A stretch of 64,000 nucleotides of DNA from Megachile rotundata (Eukaryota; Arthropoda; Insecta; Hymenoptera; Megachilidae), in NCBI RefSeq assembly GCF_050947335.1, contig NC_134983.1, forward strand, positions 558,001 to 622,000. Direction: 5' to 3'. Shown here piece by piece: positions 1 to 15,609 of this stretch; within the stretch, counting starts at the first letter, position 1, and each line of letters opens with the position of its first letter. Under the pieces are notes generated by a model. The model did no database searches. It worked only from the letters and a program-made list of their open reading frames with translations, and was not told where the DNA came from. Both the position numbers and the translations under genes were made by a program.

Positions 1-433
1 ACACAATCACTCAACCACACAATCACACAATCACACAATCACACTATCACACAATCACACAATCACACAATCACAATCGCACAATCACAATTACACAATC
101 ACACAATCACACAATCACACAATCACACAATCACAATCACACAGTCACACAATCTCAATCACGCAATCACACAATCACGATCACACAATCACACAATCAC
201 ACAATCACACAATCACACAATCACACAATCACACAACCACACAATCACACAATCACACAATCACACAATCACACAATCACACCATCACACAATCACACAG
301 TCACACAATCACACAATCACACAATCACACAGTCACACAATCACGATTACACAATCACAATCACACGATCACAATCACACAATCACACAGTCACACAATC
401 ACACAATCACAATCACGCAATCACACAATCACG
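1..433. repeat. Truncated end of a higher-order unit at the left edge
   Basis: This segment carries a CGATTAC landmark (about 344) followed by an ACACGATC octamer and leads into an ACGATGAC monomer at 432-439. The same order precedes the ACGATGAC monomers near 23,394, 28,598, 41,826, 51,768, 57,652 and 63,592. It is therefore probably the end of a unit related to the right-hand 5.9 kb family, cut by the window edge. No gene-like content. Confidence 0.7.
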
Positions 434-3043
434 ATGACACAATCGCGATCACACAATCACGGTCACACAATCACGGTCACACAATCACACAATCACACAA
501 TCACACAATCACACAATCACACAATCACACAATCACACAATCACACAATCACACAATCACACAATCACACAATCACACAATCACACAATCACACCATCAC
601 TCAATCACACAATCACACAATCACACAATCACACAATCACACAATCACACAATCACAATCGCACAATCACAATTACACAATCACACAATCACACAATCAC
701 ACAATCACACAACCACACAATCACACAATCACACAATCACACAATCACACACTCACACAATCACACAGACACAATCACACAATCACAATCACACAATCAC
801 ACAATCACACAATCGCACAATCACTCAGTCACACAATCACACAATCACACAATCACACAATCACACAATCACACAATCACACAATCACACAATCACACAG
901 TCACACAGTCACACAATCACACAACCACACAATCACACAATCACACAATCACACAATCACGCACTCACACAATCACACAGACACAATCACACAATCACAA
1001 TCACACAATCACAATCACACAATCACAATCACACAATCACACAATCACACAATCACACAATCACACAATCACACAATCACACAATCGCACAATCACACAA
1101 TCACACAATCACACAATCACACAATCACACAATCACACAATCACACAATCACACAATCACACAATCACACAATCACACAATCACACAATCACAATCACAC
1201 AATCACAATCACACAATCACAATCACACAATCACAATCACACAATCACAACCACACAATCACAATCACACAATCACACAATCACACAATCACACAATCAC
1301 AATAACGCAATCACACAATCACGATTACACAATCACAATCACACGATCTCAATCACACAATCACACAGTCACACAATCACAATCACACAATCACAATCAC
1401 ACAATCACACAATCACACAATCACACAATCACTCAGTCACACAATCACACAATCACACAATCACTCAATCACACAATCACACAATCACACAATCACACAA
1501 TCACACAATCACACAATCACACAATCACACAATCACACAATCACACAATCACACCATCACACAATCACACAATCACACAATCACACAATCACACAATCAC
1601 ACAATCACACAATCACACAATCACACAAGCACACAATCACACAATCACAATTACACAATTACACAATCACACAATCACACAATCACACAATCACACGATC
1701 ACACGATCACACGATCATACGATCACACGATCACACGATCACACGATCACACGATCACTCGATCACACACTCACACAATCACACAGTCACAATCACACAA
1801 TCACACAATCACACAATCAAACGAACACACGATCACACGATCACACGATCACACGATCACACGATCACACGATCACACGATCACACGATCACACGATCAC
1901 ACGATCACACAATCACGCAATCACACAATCACGCAATCGCAATCACGCAATCACAGTCACACAATCACAATCACACAATCACAATCACACAATCACAATT
2001 ACACAATTACTCAATCACACAAGCACACAAGCACACAATCACACAATCACACAATCACACAATCACACAATCACACAATCACACAATCACACAATCACAC
2101 AATCACACAATCACACAATCACAATCACACAATCACAATTACACAATTACACAATCACACAATCACACAATCACACAATCACACAATCACTCAATCACAC
2201 AATCACACAATCACAAAATCACAAAATCACACAATCACACAGTCACACAATCACATAATCACACAACCACACAATCACACTATCACACAATCACACAATC
2301 ACACAATCACACAATCACACAAGCACACAAGCACACAATCACACAATCACACAATCACACAATCACACAACCACACAATCACTCAAGCACGCAGTCACAA
2401 TCACACAATCACACAATCACACAATCACACGATCACACGATCACACGATCACACGATCACACGATCACACGATCACACAATCACACATTCACACAATCAC
2501 ACAATCATACCATCACACAATCACACAATCACACATTCACACAATCACGCAATCACAATCACGCAATCACAATCACGCAATCACAATCACGCAATCACAA
2601 TCACGCAATCACAATCACGCAATCACACAATCACGGTCACACAATCACGATCACACAATAACGGTCACACAATCACGGTCACACAACCACACAATCACAC
2701 AATCACACAATCACACAATCACACAATCACACAGTCATACAATCACACAATCACGCAATCACACAATCACACAATCACACAATCACACAATCACACAATC
2801 ACACAATCACACAATCACACAATCACACAATCACACAATCACACAAGCACACAATCACACAATCACACAATCACACAACCACACAGTCACACAATCACAC
2901 AATCACAATCACGCAATCACACAATCACGGTCACACAATCACGGTCACACAATCACGGTCACTCAATCGCGGTCACTCAATCACGGACACACAATCACAC
3001 AATCACACAATCACACAATCACACAATCACACAATCACACAAT
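434..3043. repeat. Left-flank satellite segment, related to 4.8-6.6 kb
   Basis: Starts at an ACGATGACACAATCGCGATC landmark and continues with octamer runs, hexamer-rich patches (about 1,190-1,290) and two GATC sub-arrays. From about 1,020 to 2,850 its variants repeat at an offset of about 3,750 bp: AATAACGC at 1,301 and 5,063, ACGAACAC at 1,821 and 5,581, and the TATC variant at 2,281 and 6,025. The slow change of offset (3,762 to 3,744) reflects gain or loss of single monomers. A 1,005-codon open frame starting at 434 spans this segment and is a repeat artefact. Confidence 0.75.
1693..1906. repeat. Double ACACGATC sub-array, copy 1
   Basis: Nine GATC-bearing octamers at 1,693-1,764 (seven ACACGATC, plus an ATACGATC and a terminal ACTCGATC) are followed by a 62-bp spacer with an ACGAACAC variant, then ten ACACGATC octamers at 1,827-1,906. 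Each octamer carries one CpG and one GATC. The 9 + 10 architecture and the single ATACGATC are kept in two other copies (5,453-5,666 and 14,475-14,688), so the whole block was copied as a unit after it formed. Confidence 0.9.
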
Positions 3044-4100
3044 CACTCAATCACACAATCACACAATCACAGAATCACAATATCACACAATCACACAATC
3101 ACACAATCACACAATCACACAATCACACAATCAAACAATCACACAACCACACAATCACTCAAGCACGCAGTCACAATCACACAATCGCACAATCACACCA
3201 TCACACAATCACACCATCACACAATCACACCATCACACAATCACATAATCACACATTCACACAATCACGCAATCACAATCACGCAATCACAATCACGCAA
3301 TCACAATCACGCAATCACAATCACGCAATCACACAATCACGGCCACACAATCACGGTCACTCAATCACGGTCACTCAATCACGGACACACAATCACACAG
3401 TCACACAATCACTCAATCACACAATCACACAATCACACAATCACACAATAACAATCACACAATCACACAATCACACAATCAAACAATCACACAATCACAC
3501 AATCACACAATCACACAATCACACAATCACACAATCACACAATCACACAATCACACAATCACAATCACACAATCACACAATCACACAATCACACAATCAC
3601 TCAGTCACACAATCACACAATCACAGAATCACAATATCACACAATCACACAATCACACAATCACACAATCACACAATCACACAATCAAACAATCACACAA
3701 CCTCACAATCACTCAAGCACGCAGTCACAATCACACAATCGCACAATCACACCATCACACAATCACACCATCACACAATCACACCATCACACAATCACAT
3801 AATCACACATTCACACAATCACGCAATCACAATCACGCAATCACAATCACGCAATCACAATCACGCAATCACAATCACGCAATCACAATCACGCAATCAC
3901 ACAATCACGGCCACACAATCACGGTCACTCAATCACGGTCACTCAATCACGGACACACAATCACACAGTCACACAATCACTCAATCACACAATCACACAA
4001 TCACACAATCACACAATAACAATCACACAATCACACAATCACACAATCAAACAATCACACAATCACACAATCACACAATCACACAATCACACAATCACAC
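3044..4100. repeat. Tandem duplication of about 0.56 kb
   Basis: Two adjacent copies share the variant order CAGAATC, AATATC, CACGGCCAC, ACGGACAC and AATAACAATC. The CAGAATC variant is at 3,072 and 3,626 (offset 554); GGCCAC is at 3,341 and 3,909, and AATAAC at 3,447 and 4,015 (offset 568). The 14-bp change equals one extra 8+6 composite unit in copy 2. A related third copy with CCGAATCGC instead of CAGAATCAC lies near 15,850-16,230. The edges are approximate because they lie in pure octamer. Confidence 0.8.
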
Positions 4101-4361
4101 AATCACACAATCACGGTCACACAATCACGATCACACAATCACGATCACACAATCACGGTCACACAATCACGGTCACACAACCACACAATCACACAATCAC
4201 ACAATCACACAATCACACAGTCATACAATCACACAATCACGCAATCACACAATCACACAATCACACAATCACACAATCACACAATCACTCAGTCACACAA
4301 TCACACAATCACAAAATCACAAGATCACACAATCACACCATCACTCAATCACACAATCACA

Positions 4362-4592
4362 CAATCACAAATCACACAATCACACAATCACACAATCACA
4401 ATCGCACAATCACAATTACACAATCACACAATCACACAATCACACAATCACACAACCACACAATCACACAATCACACAATCACACAATCACACACTCACA
4501 CAATCACACAGACACAATCACACAATCACAATCACACAATCACACAATCACACAATCACACAATCACTCAGTCACACAATCACACAAAACAC
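4362..4592. repeat. Two rare phase-shifting monomers
   Basis: At about 4,367 the sequence reads CACAAATCAC, and at about 4,585 ACACAAAACACAATC. Both are off the normal 8/6-bp spacing, by what look like small deletions. Copy 2 of this region (about 13,380-13,620) has normal octamers at both places, so these changes arose in copy 1 after the 9-10 kb duplication, or are assembly or sequencing errors. Odd-length changes like these are strong evidence against coding constraint. Confidence 0.7.
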
Positions 4593-5452
4593 AATCACAC
4601 AATCACACAATCACACAATCACACAATCACACAATCACACAGTCACACAGTCACACAATCACACAACCACACAATCACACAATCACACAATCACACAATC
4701 ACGCACTCACACAATCACACAGACACAATCACACAATCACAATCACACAATCACAATCACACAATCACAATCACACAATCACAATCACACAATCACACAA
4801 TCACACAATCACACAATCACACAATCACACAATCACACAATCGCACAATCACACAATCACACAATCACACAATCACACAATCACACAATCACACAATCAC
4901 ACAATCACACAATCACACAATCACACAATCACACAATCACACAATCACAATCACACAATCACAATTACACAATCACAATCACACAATCACAATCACACAA
5001 TCACAATCACACAATCACAATCACACAATCACAATCACACAATCACACAATCACACAATCGCAATAACGCAATCACACAATCACGATTACACAATCACAA
5101 TCACACGACCTCAATCACACAATCACACAGTCACACAATCACAATCACACAATCACAATCACACAATCACACAATCACACAATCACACAATCACTCAGTC
5201 ACACAATCACACAATCACACAATCACTCAATCACACAATCACACAATCACACAATCACACAATCACACAATCACACAATCACACAATCACACAATCACAC
5301 AATCACACAATCACACCATCACACAATCACACAGTCACACAATCACACAATCACACAATCACACAATCACACAATCACACAATCACACAATCACAATCAC
5401 ACAATCACAATTACACAATTACACAATCACACAATCACACAATCACACAATC

Positions 5453-5666
5453 ACACGATCACACGATCACACGATCATACGATCACACGATCACACGATC
5501 ACACGATCACACGATCACTCGATCACACACTCACACAATCACACAGTCACAATCACACAATCACACAATCACACAATCAAACGAACACACGATCACACGA
5601 TCACACGATCACACGATCACACGATCACACGATCACACGATCACACGATCACACGATCACACGATC
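5453..5666. repeat. Double ACACGATC sub-array, copy 2
   Basis: Nine GATC octamers at 5,453-5,524 and ten at 5,587-5,666, with the same internal ATACGATC, terminal ACTCGATC and ACGAACAC spacer variant as at 1,693-1,906. Block length is identical (214 bp). It is followed by an ACGCAATCGC landmark, which also follows the arrays ending at 37,104, 39,850, 49,722, 55,678 and 61,610. Confidence 0.9.
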
Positions 5667-7342
5667 ACACAATCACGCAATCACACAATCACGCAATCGC
5701 AATCACGCAATCACAGTCACACAATCACAATCACACAATCACAATCACACAATCACAATTACACAATTACTCAATCACACAAGCACACAAGCACACAATC
5801 ACACAATCACACAATCACACAATCACACAATCACACAATCACACAATCACACAATCACAATCACACAATCACAATTACACAATTACACAATCACACAATC
5901 ACACAATCACACAATCACACAATCACTCAATCACACAATCACACAATCACAAAATCACAAAATCACAAAATCACACAATCACACAGTCACACAATCACAT
6001 AATCACACAACCACACAATCACACTATCACACAATCACACAATCACACAATCACACAATCACACAAGCACACAAGCACACAATCACACAATCACACAATC
6101 ACACAATCACACAACCACACAATCACTCAAGCACGCAGTCACAATCACACAATCACACAATCACACAATCACACGATCACACGATCACACGATCACACGA
6201 TCACACGATCACACGATCACACAATCACACATTCACACAATCACACAATCATACCATCACACAATCACACAAAAACACATTCACACAATCACGCAATCAC
6301 AATCACGCAATCACAATCACGCAATCACAGTCACGCAATCACAATCACGCAATCACAATCACGCAATCACACAATCACGGTCACACAATCACGGTCACAC
6401 AATCACGATCACACAATCACGGTCACACAATCACGGTCACACACCCACACAATCACACAATCACACAATCACACAATCACACAGTCATACAATCACACAA
6501 TCACGCAATCACACAATCACACAATCACACAATCACACAATCACACAATCACACAATCACACAATCACACAATCACACAATCACACAATCACACAATCAC
6601 ACAATCACACAATCACGGGCACACAATCACGATCACACAATCACGATCACAAAATCACGGTCACACAATCACGGTCACACAACCACACAATCACACAATC
6701 ACACAATCACACAATCACACAGTCATACAATCACACAATCACGCAATCACACAATCACACAATCACACAATCACACAATCACACAATCACTCAATCACAC
6801 AATCACACAATCACAAAATCACAAGATCACACAATCACACAATCACACAATCACACAGTCACACAATCACACAACCACACAATCACTCAAGCACGCAGTC
6901 ACAATCACACAATCACACAATCACACAATCACACGATCACACGATCACACGATCACACGATCACACGATCACACGATCACACAATCACACATTCACACAA
7001 TCACACAATCACACCATCACACAATCACACAATCACACATTCACACAATCACGCAATCACAATCACGCAATCACACAATCACGGTCACACAATCACGGTC
7101 ACTCAATCACGGTCACTCAATCACGGACACACAATCACACAGTCACACAATCACTCAATCACACAATCACACAATCACACAATGACACAATAACAATCAC
7201 ACAATCACACAATCATACAATCACACAATCACACAATCACACAGTCACACAGTCACACAATCACACACCACACAATCACACAATCACACAATCACACAAT
7301 CACACACTCACACAATCACACAGACACAATCACACAATCACA

Positions 7343-7498
7343 ATCACACAATCACACAATCACACAATCACACAATCACACAATCACACAATCACACAAT
7401 CACACAATCACACAATCACACAATCACACAATCACACAATCACACAATCACACAATCACACAATCACACAATCACACAATCACACAATCACACAATCA
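7343..7498. repeat. Pure ACACAATC run, about 19 monomers
   Basis: An uninterrupted octamer run, bounded on the left by a CAGACACAATC landmark and on the right by a hexamer and the ATACCAATC landmark at 7,508. Three homologous runs with the same borders (10,597-10,827, 17,258-17,453, 20,598-20,790) have about 29, 24 and 24 monomers, so the number changes readily. The lower-case counts are hand estimates, good to about one monomer. Confidence 0.8.
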
Positions 7499-10400
7499 CA
7501 ATCACACAATACCAATCACACAATCACACAATCTCACAATCACACAATCACACAATCACACAATCACACAACCACACAATCACACAAGCACACAATCACA
7601 CAATCACTCAGTCACACAATCACACAATCACACAATCACAATCGCACAATCACAATTACACAATCACACAATCACACAATCACACAATCACACAATCACA
7701 CAATCACAATCACACAGTCACACAATCTCAATCACGCAATCACACAATCACGATCACACAATCACACAATCACACAATCACACAATCACACAATCACACA
7801 ATCACACAATCACACAATCACACAATCACACAATCACACAATCACACAATCACACAATCACAAACTCACACAATCACACAGACACAATCACACAATCACA
7901 ATCACACAATCACAATCACACAATCACACAATCACACAATCACACAATCACACAATCACACAATCACACAATCACACAATCACACAATCACGGTCACACA
8001 ATCACGGTCACTCAATCACGGTCACACAATCACGGTCACAAAATCACGGTCACACAATCACACAATCACACAATCACTCAATCACACAATAACACACTCA
8101 CACAATAACACACTCACACAATCACACAGTCACAATCACACAATCACGATCGCACAACCACACAATCACACAAACACACAATCACACAATCACACAATCA
8201 CACAATCACACAATCACACAATCACACAATCACACAATCACACAATCACACAATCACACAATCACACAATCACACAATCACACAATCACACAATCACACA
8301 GTCACACAATCACACAATCTCACAATCACACAATCACACAATCACACAATCACACAATCACACAATCACACAATCACACAAGCACACAATCACTCAATCA
8401 CACAATCACACAATCACACAATCACACTATCACACAATCACACAATTACACAATCACACAATCACACAATCACACAATCACTCAGTCACACAATCACACA
8501 ATCACACAATCACACAATCACACAATCAGACAATCACACAATCACACAATCACACAATCACACAGTCACACAGTCACACAATCACACAACCACACAATCA
8601 CACAATCACACAATCACACAATCACACAATCACACAATCACACAATCACACAATCACAAAATCACACAATCACACAATCACACAATCACACAATCACACA
8701 ATCAGAAAATCACACAGTCACACAATCACACAATCACAATCGCACAATCACAATTAAACAATCACACAATCACACAATCACACAATCACACAATCACACA
8801 ATCACACAATCACACAATCACACAATCACACAATCACACAATCACAATCACACAGTCACACAATCTCAATCACGCAATCACACAATCACGATCACACAAT
8901 CACACAATCACACAATCACACAATCACACAATCACACAATCACACAATCACACAATCACACAATCACACAATCACACAATCACACAATCACACAATCACA
9001 CAATCACACAATCACACAAGCACACAATCACTCAATCACACAATCACACAATCACACAATCACACTATCACACAATCACACAATCACACAATCACACAAT
9101 CACACAACCACACAATCACTCAGTCACACAATCACACAATCACACAATCACACAATCACACAATCAGACAATAACACAATCACACAATCACACAATCACA
9201 CAGTCACACAGTCACACAATCACACAACCACACAATCACACAATCACACAATCACACAATCACGCACTCACACAATCACACAGACACAATCACACAATCA
9301 CAATCACACAATCACAATCACACAATCACAATCACACAATCACACAATCACACAAACATACAATCACACAATCACACAATCACACAATCACACAATCACA
9401 CAATCACACAATCACACAATCACACAATCACACAATCACACAATGACACAATCACACAATCACAATCACACAATCACAATCACACAATCACACAATCACA
9501 CAATCACACAATCACACAATCACACAATCACATAATCACACAACCACACAACCACACAATCACACAATCACACAATCACACAATCACACAATCACACGAT
9601 CACACGATCACACGATCACACGATCACACGATCACACGATCACACGATCACACAATCACACAATCACACCATTACACAATCACACAATCACACATTCACA
9701 CAATCACGCAATCACAATCACGCAATCACAATCACGCAATCACAATCACGCAATCACAATCACGCAATCACACAATCACGGTCACACAATCACGGTCACA
9801 CAATCACGGTCACTCAATCACGGACACACAATCACACAGTCACACAATCACACAATCACTCAATCACACAATCACACAATCACACAATCACACAATAACA
9901 ATCACACAATCACACAATCACACAATCACACAATCAAACAATCACACAATCACACAATCACACAATCACCCAATCACACAATCACACAATCACACAATCA
10001 CACAATCACACAATCACTCAATCACACAATCACACAATCACAAAATCACAAGATCACACAATCACACAATCACACAATCACACAGTCACACAATCACACA
10101 ACCACACAATCACTCAAGCACGCAGTCACAATCACACAATCACACAATCACACAATCACACGATCACACGATCACACGATCACACGATCACACGATCACA
10201 CGATCACACAATCACACATTCACACAATCACACAATCACACCATCACACAATCACACAATCACACATTCACACAATCACGCAATCACAATCACGCAATCA
10301 CAATCACGCAATCACAATCACGCAATCACACAATCACGGTCACACAATCACGGTCACTCAATCACGGTCACTCAATCACGGACACACAACCACACAGTCA

Positions 10401-10596
10401 CACAATCACTCAATCACACAATCACACAATCACACAATCACACAATAACAATCACACAATCACACAATCATACAATCACACAATCACACAATCACACAGT
10501 CACACAGTCACACAATCACACACCACACAATCACACAATCACACAATCACACAATCACACACTCACACAATCACACAGACACAATCACACAATCAC

Positions 10597-10827
10597 AATC
10601 ACACAATCACACAATCACACAATCACACAATCACACAATCACACAATCACACAATCACACAATCACACAATCACACAATCACACAATCACACAATCACAC
10701 AATCACACAATCACACAATCACACAATCACACAATCACACAATCACACAATCACACAATCACACAATCACACAATCACACAATCACACAATCACACAATC
10801 ACACAATCACACAATCACACAATCACA
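10597..10827. repeat. Pure ACACAATC run, about 29 monomers
   Basis: The longest of four homologous pure runs. Left border is the CAGACACAATC landmark and right border the ATACCAATC landmark at about 10,836. It is about ten monomers longer than its paralogue at 7,343. Confidence 0.8.
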
Positions 10828-11674
10828 ATCACACAATACCAATCACACAATCACACAATCTCACAATCACACAATCACACAATCACACAATCACACAACC
10901 ACACAATCACACAAGCACACAATCACACAATCACTCAGTCACACAATCACACAATCACACAATCACAATCGCACAATCACAATTACACAATCACACAATC
11001 ACACAATCACACAATCACACAATCACACAATCACAATCACACAGTCACACAATCTCAATCACGCAATCACACAATCACGATCACACAATCACACAATCAC
11101 ACAATCACACAATCACACAATCACACAATCACACAATCACACAATCACACAATCACACAATCACACAATCACACAATCACAAACTCACACAATCACACAG
11201 ACACAATCACACAATCACAATCACACAATCACACAATCACACAAACACACAATCACACAATCACACAATCACACAATCACACAAGCACACAATCACTCAA
11301 TCACACAATCACACAATCACACAATCACACTATCACACAATCACACAATCACACAATCACACAATCACACAATCACACAATCACTCAGTCACACAATCAC
11401 ACAATCACACAATCACACAATCACACAATCAGACAATCACACAATCACACAATCACACAATCACACAGTCACACAGTCACACAATCACACAACCACACAA
11501 TCACACAATCACACAATCACACAATCACACAATCACACAATCACACAATCACACAATCACAAAATCACACAATCACACAATCACACAATCACACAATCAC
11601 ACAATCACAAAATCACACAGTCACACAATCACACAATCACAATCACGCAATCACACAATCACAATCACACAATC

Positions 11675-11778
11675 ACGGTCACACAATCACGGTCACACAA
11701 TCACGGTCACTCAATCACGGTCACACAATCACGGTCACACAATCACGGTCACACAATCACGGTCACACAATCACGGTC
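11675..11778. repeat. 14-bp composite sub-array ACGGTC + ACACAATC
   Basis: Eight ACGGTC hexamers alternate with octamers (one octamer is ACTCAATC) over 104 bp. Copies of exactly 104 bp occur at 18,678-18,781, 22,117-22,220, 27,275-27,378, 50,511-50,614, 56,459-56,562 and 62,399-62,502. The two copies at 37,877-37,994 and 40,615-40,732 are one 14-bp unit longer. Each hexamer carries one CpG. It is followed by a run of hexamers ACAATC, then an ACTATCACACAGTCCC landmark and AATTAGAC. Confidence 0.88.
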
Positions 11779-14474
11779 ACACAATCACACAATCACACAA
11801 TCACACAATCACACCATCACACAATCACACAATCACACAATCACACAATCACAAAATCACACAATCACAATCACACAATCACAATCACACAATCACAATC
11901 ACACAATCACAATCACACAATCACAATCACACTATCACACAGTCCCACAATCACACAATCACTCAGTCACACAATCACACAATCACAATCGCACAATCAC
12001 AATTAGACAATCACACAATCACACAATCACACAATCACACAATCACACAATCACACAATCACACAATCACAATCACACAGTCACACAATCTCAATCACGC
12101 AATCACACAATCACACAATCACACAATCACACAATCACACAATCACACAATCACACAATCACACAATCACACAATCACACAATCACACAATCACACAATC
12201 ACACAATCACACAATCACACAATCACACAATCACACAAGCACACAATCACTCAATCACACAATCACACAATCACACAATCACACTATCACACAATCACAC
12301 AATCACACAATCACACAATCACACAACCACACAATCACTCAGTCACACAATCACACAATCACACAATCACACAATCACACAATCAGACAATCACACAATC
12401 ACACAATCACACAATCACACAGTCACACAGTCACACAATCACACAACCACACAATCACACAATCACACAATCACACAATCACGCACTCACACAATCACAC
12501 AGACACAATCACACAATCACAATCACACAATCACAATCACACAATCACACAATCACACAATCACAATCACACAATCACACAATCACACAATCACACAATC
12601 ACTCAGTCACACAATCACACAATCACAGAATCACAATATCACACAATCACACAATCACACAATCACACAATCACACAATCACACAATCAAACAATCACAC
12701 AACCACACAATCACTCAAGCACGCAGTCACAATCACACAATCGCACAATCACACCATCACACAATCACACCATCACACAATCACACCATCACACAATCAC
12801 ATAATCACACATTCACACAATCACGCAATCACAATCACGCAATCACAATCACGCAATCACAATCACGCAATCACAATCACGCAATCACAATCACGCAATC
12901 ACACAATCACGGCCACACAATCACGGTCACTCAATCACGGTCACTCAATCACGGACACACAATCACACAGTCACACAATCACTCAATCACACAATCACAC
13001 AATCACACAATCACACAATAACAATCACACAATCACACAATCACACAATCAAACAATCACACAATCACACAATCACACAATCAAACAATCACACAATCAC
13101 ACAATCACACAATCACACAATCACACAATCACACAATCACACAATCACGGTCACACAATCACGATCACACAATCACGATCACACAATCACGGTCACACAA
13201 TCACGGTCACACAACCACACAATCACACAATCACACAATCACACAATCACACAGTCATACAATCACACAATCACGCAATCACACAATCACACAATCACAC
13301 AATCACACAATCACACAATCACTCAATCACACAATCACACAATCACAAAATCACAAGATCACACAATCACACCATCACTCAATCACACAATCACACAATC
13401 ACACAATCACACAATCACACAATCACACAATCACAATCGCACAATCACAATTACACAATCACACAATCACACAATCACACAATCACACAACCACACAATC
13501 ACACAATCACACAATCACACAATCACACACTCACACAATCACACAGACACAATCACACAATCACAATCACACAATCACACAATCACACAATCACACAATC
13601 ACTCAGTCACACAATCACACAATCACACAATCACACAATCACACAATCACACAATCACACAATCACACAATCACACAGTCACACAGTCACACAATCACAC
13701 AACCACACAATCACACAATCACACAATCACACAATCACGCACTCACACAATCACACAGACACAATCACACAATCACAATCACACAATCACAATCACACAA
13801 TCACAATCACACAATCACAATCACACAATCACACAATCACACAATCACACAATCACACAATCACACAATCACACAATCGCACAATCACACAATCACACAA
13901 TCACACAATCACACAATCACACAATCACACAATCACACAATCACACAATCACACAATCACACAATCACACAATCACACAATCACAATCACACAATCACAA
14001 TTACACAATCACAATCACACAATCACAATCACACAATCACAATCACACAATCACAATCACACAATCACACAATCACACAATCGCAATAACGCAATCACAC
14101 AATCACGATTACACAATCACAATCACACGACCTCAATCACACAATCACACAGTCACACAATCACAATCACACAATCACAATCACACAATCACACAATCAC
14201 ACAATCACACAATCACTCAGTCACACAATCACACAATCACACAATCACTCAATCACACAATCACACAATCACACAATCACACAATCACACAATCACACAA
14301 TCACACAATCACACAATCACACAATCACACAATCACACCATCACAAAATCACACAGTCACACAATCACACAATCACACAATCACACAATCACACAATCAC
14401 ACAATCACACAATCACAATCACACAATCACAATTACACAATTACACAATCACACAATCACACAATCACACAATC

Positions 14475-14688
14475 ACACGATCACACGATCACACGATCAT
14501 ACGATCACACGATCACACGATCACACGATCACACGATCACTCGATCACACACTCACACAATCACACAGTCACAATCACACAATCACACAATCACACAATC
14601 AAACGAACACACGATCACACGATCACACGATCACACGATCACACGATCACACGATCACACGATCACACGATCACACGATCACACGATC
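14475..14688. repeat. Double ACACGATC sub-array, copy 3
   Basis: Nine GATC octamers at 14,475-14,546 and ten at 14,609-14,688, the same as the blocks at 1,693 and 5,453 in unit count and internal variants. Its offset from copy 2 (9,022 bp) is that of the surrounding 9-10 kb repeat. Confidence 0.9.
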
Positions 14689-15609
14689 ACACAATCACGC
14701 AATCACACAATCACGCAATCGCAATCACGCAATCACAGTCACACAATCACAATCACACAATCACAATCACACAATCACAATCACACAATCACAATTACAC
14801 AATTACTCAATCACACAAGCACACAAGCACACAATCACACAATCACACAATCACACAATCACACAATCACACAATCACACAATCACACAATCACACAATC
14901 ACAATCACACAATCACAATTACACAATTACACAATCACACAATCACACAATCACACAATCACACAATCACTCAATCACACAATCACACAATCACAAAATC
15001 ACAAAATCACACAACCACACAGTCACACAATCACATAATCACACAACCACACAATCACACTATCACACAATCACACAATCACACAATCACACAATCACAC
15101 AAGCACACAAGCACACAATCACACAATCACACAATCACACAATCACACAACCACACAATCACTCAAGCACGCAGTCACAATCACACAATCACACAATCAC
15201 ACAATCACACGATCACACGATCACACGATCACACGATCACACGATCACACGATCACACAATCACACATTCACACAATCACACAATCATACCATCACACAA
15301 TCACACAATCACACATTCACACAATCACGCAATCACAATCACGCAATCACAATCACGCAATCACAGTCACGCAATCACAATCACGCAATCACAATCACGC
15401 AATCACACAATCACGGTCACACAATCACGGTCACACAATCACGATCACACAATCACGGTCACACAATCACGGTCACACACCCACACAATCACACAATCAC
15501 ACAATCACACAATCACACAGTCATACAATCACACAATCACGCAATCACACAATCACACAATCACACAATCACACAATCACACAATCACACAATCACACAA
15601 TCACACAAT

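Larger units (their letters stand above)
3598..12575. repeat. Higher-order repeat of about 9 kb, copy 1
   Basis: Matched landmarks in copy 2 are: CAGAATC 3,626/12,628, GGCCAC 3,909/12,911, AATAAC 4,015/13,017, AATAACGC 5,063/14,085, ACGAACAC 5,581/14,603, ACACCCAC 6,444/15,480, ACGGGC 6,617/16,341, CACCACAC 7,268/17,182, AATAACACAC 8,089/18,034, CCATTACAC 9,669/19,685, CACCACAC 10,523/20,519, ATACCAATC 10,838/20,802 and AATTAGAC 12,001/22,443. The order is kept and the offset is not constant, so the copies share descent but have since gained and lost segments. Within copy 1, about 7.0-7.9 kb and 10.24-11.2 kb are themselves related (offset about 3,255). No gene content; the region lacks long frames only because ATG is rare here. 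Confidence 0.85.

Noticed and set aside
1693..1906. CRISPR array
   Set aside because: Repeats are 8 or 14 bp with no unique spacers of constant length, and there are no cas genes or leader.
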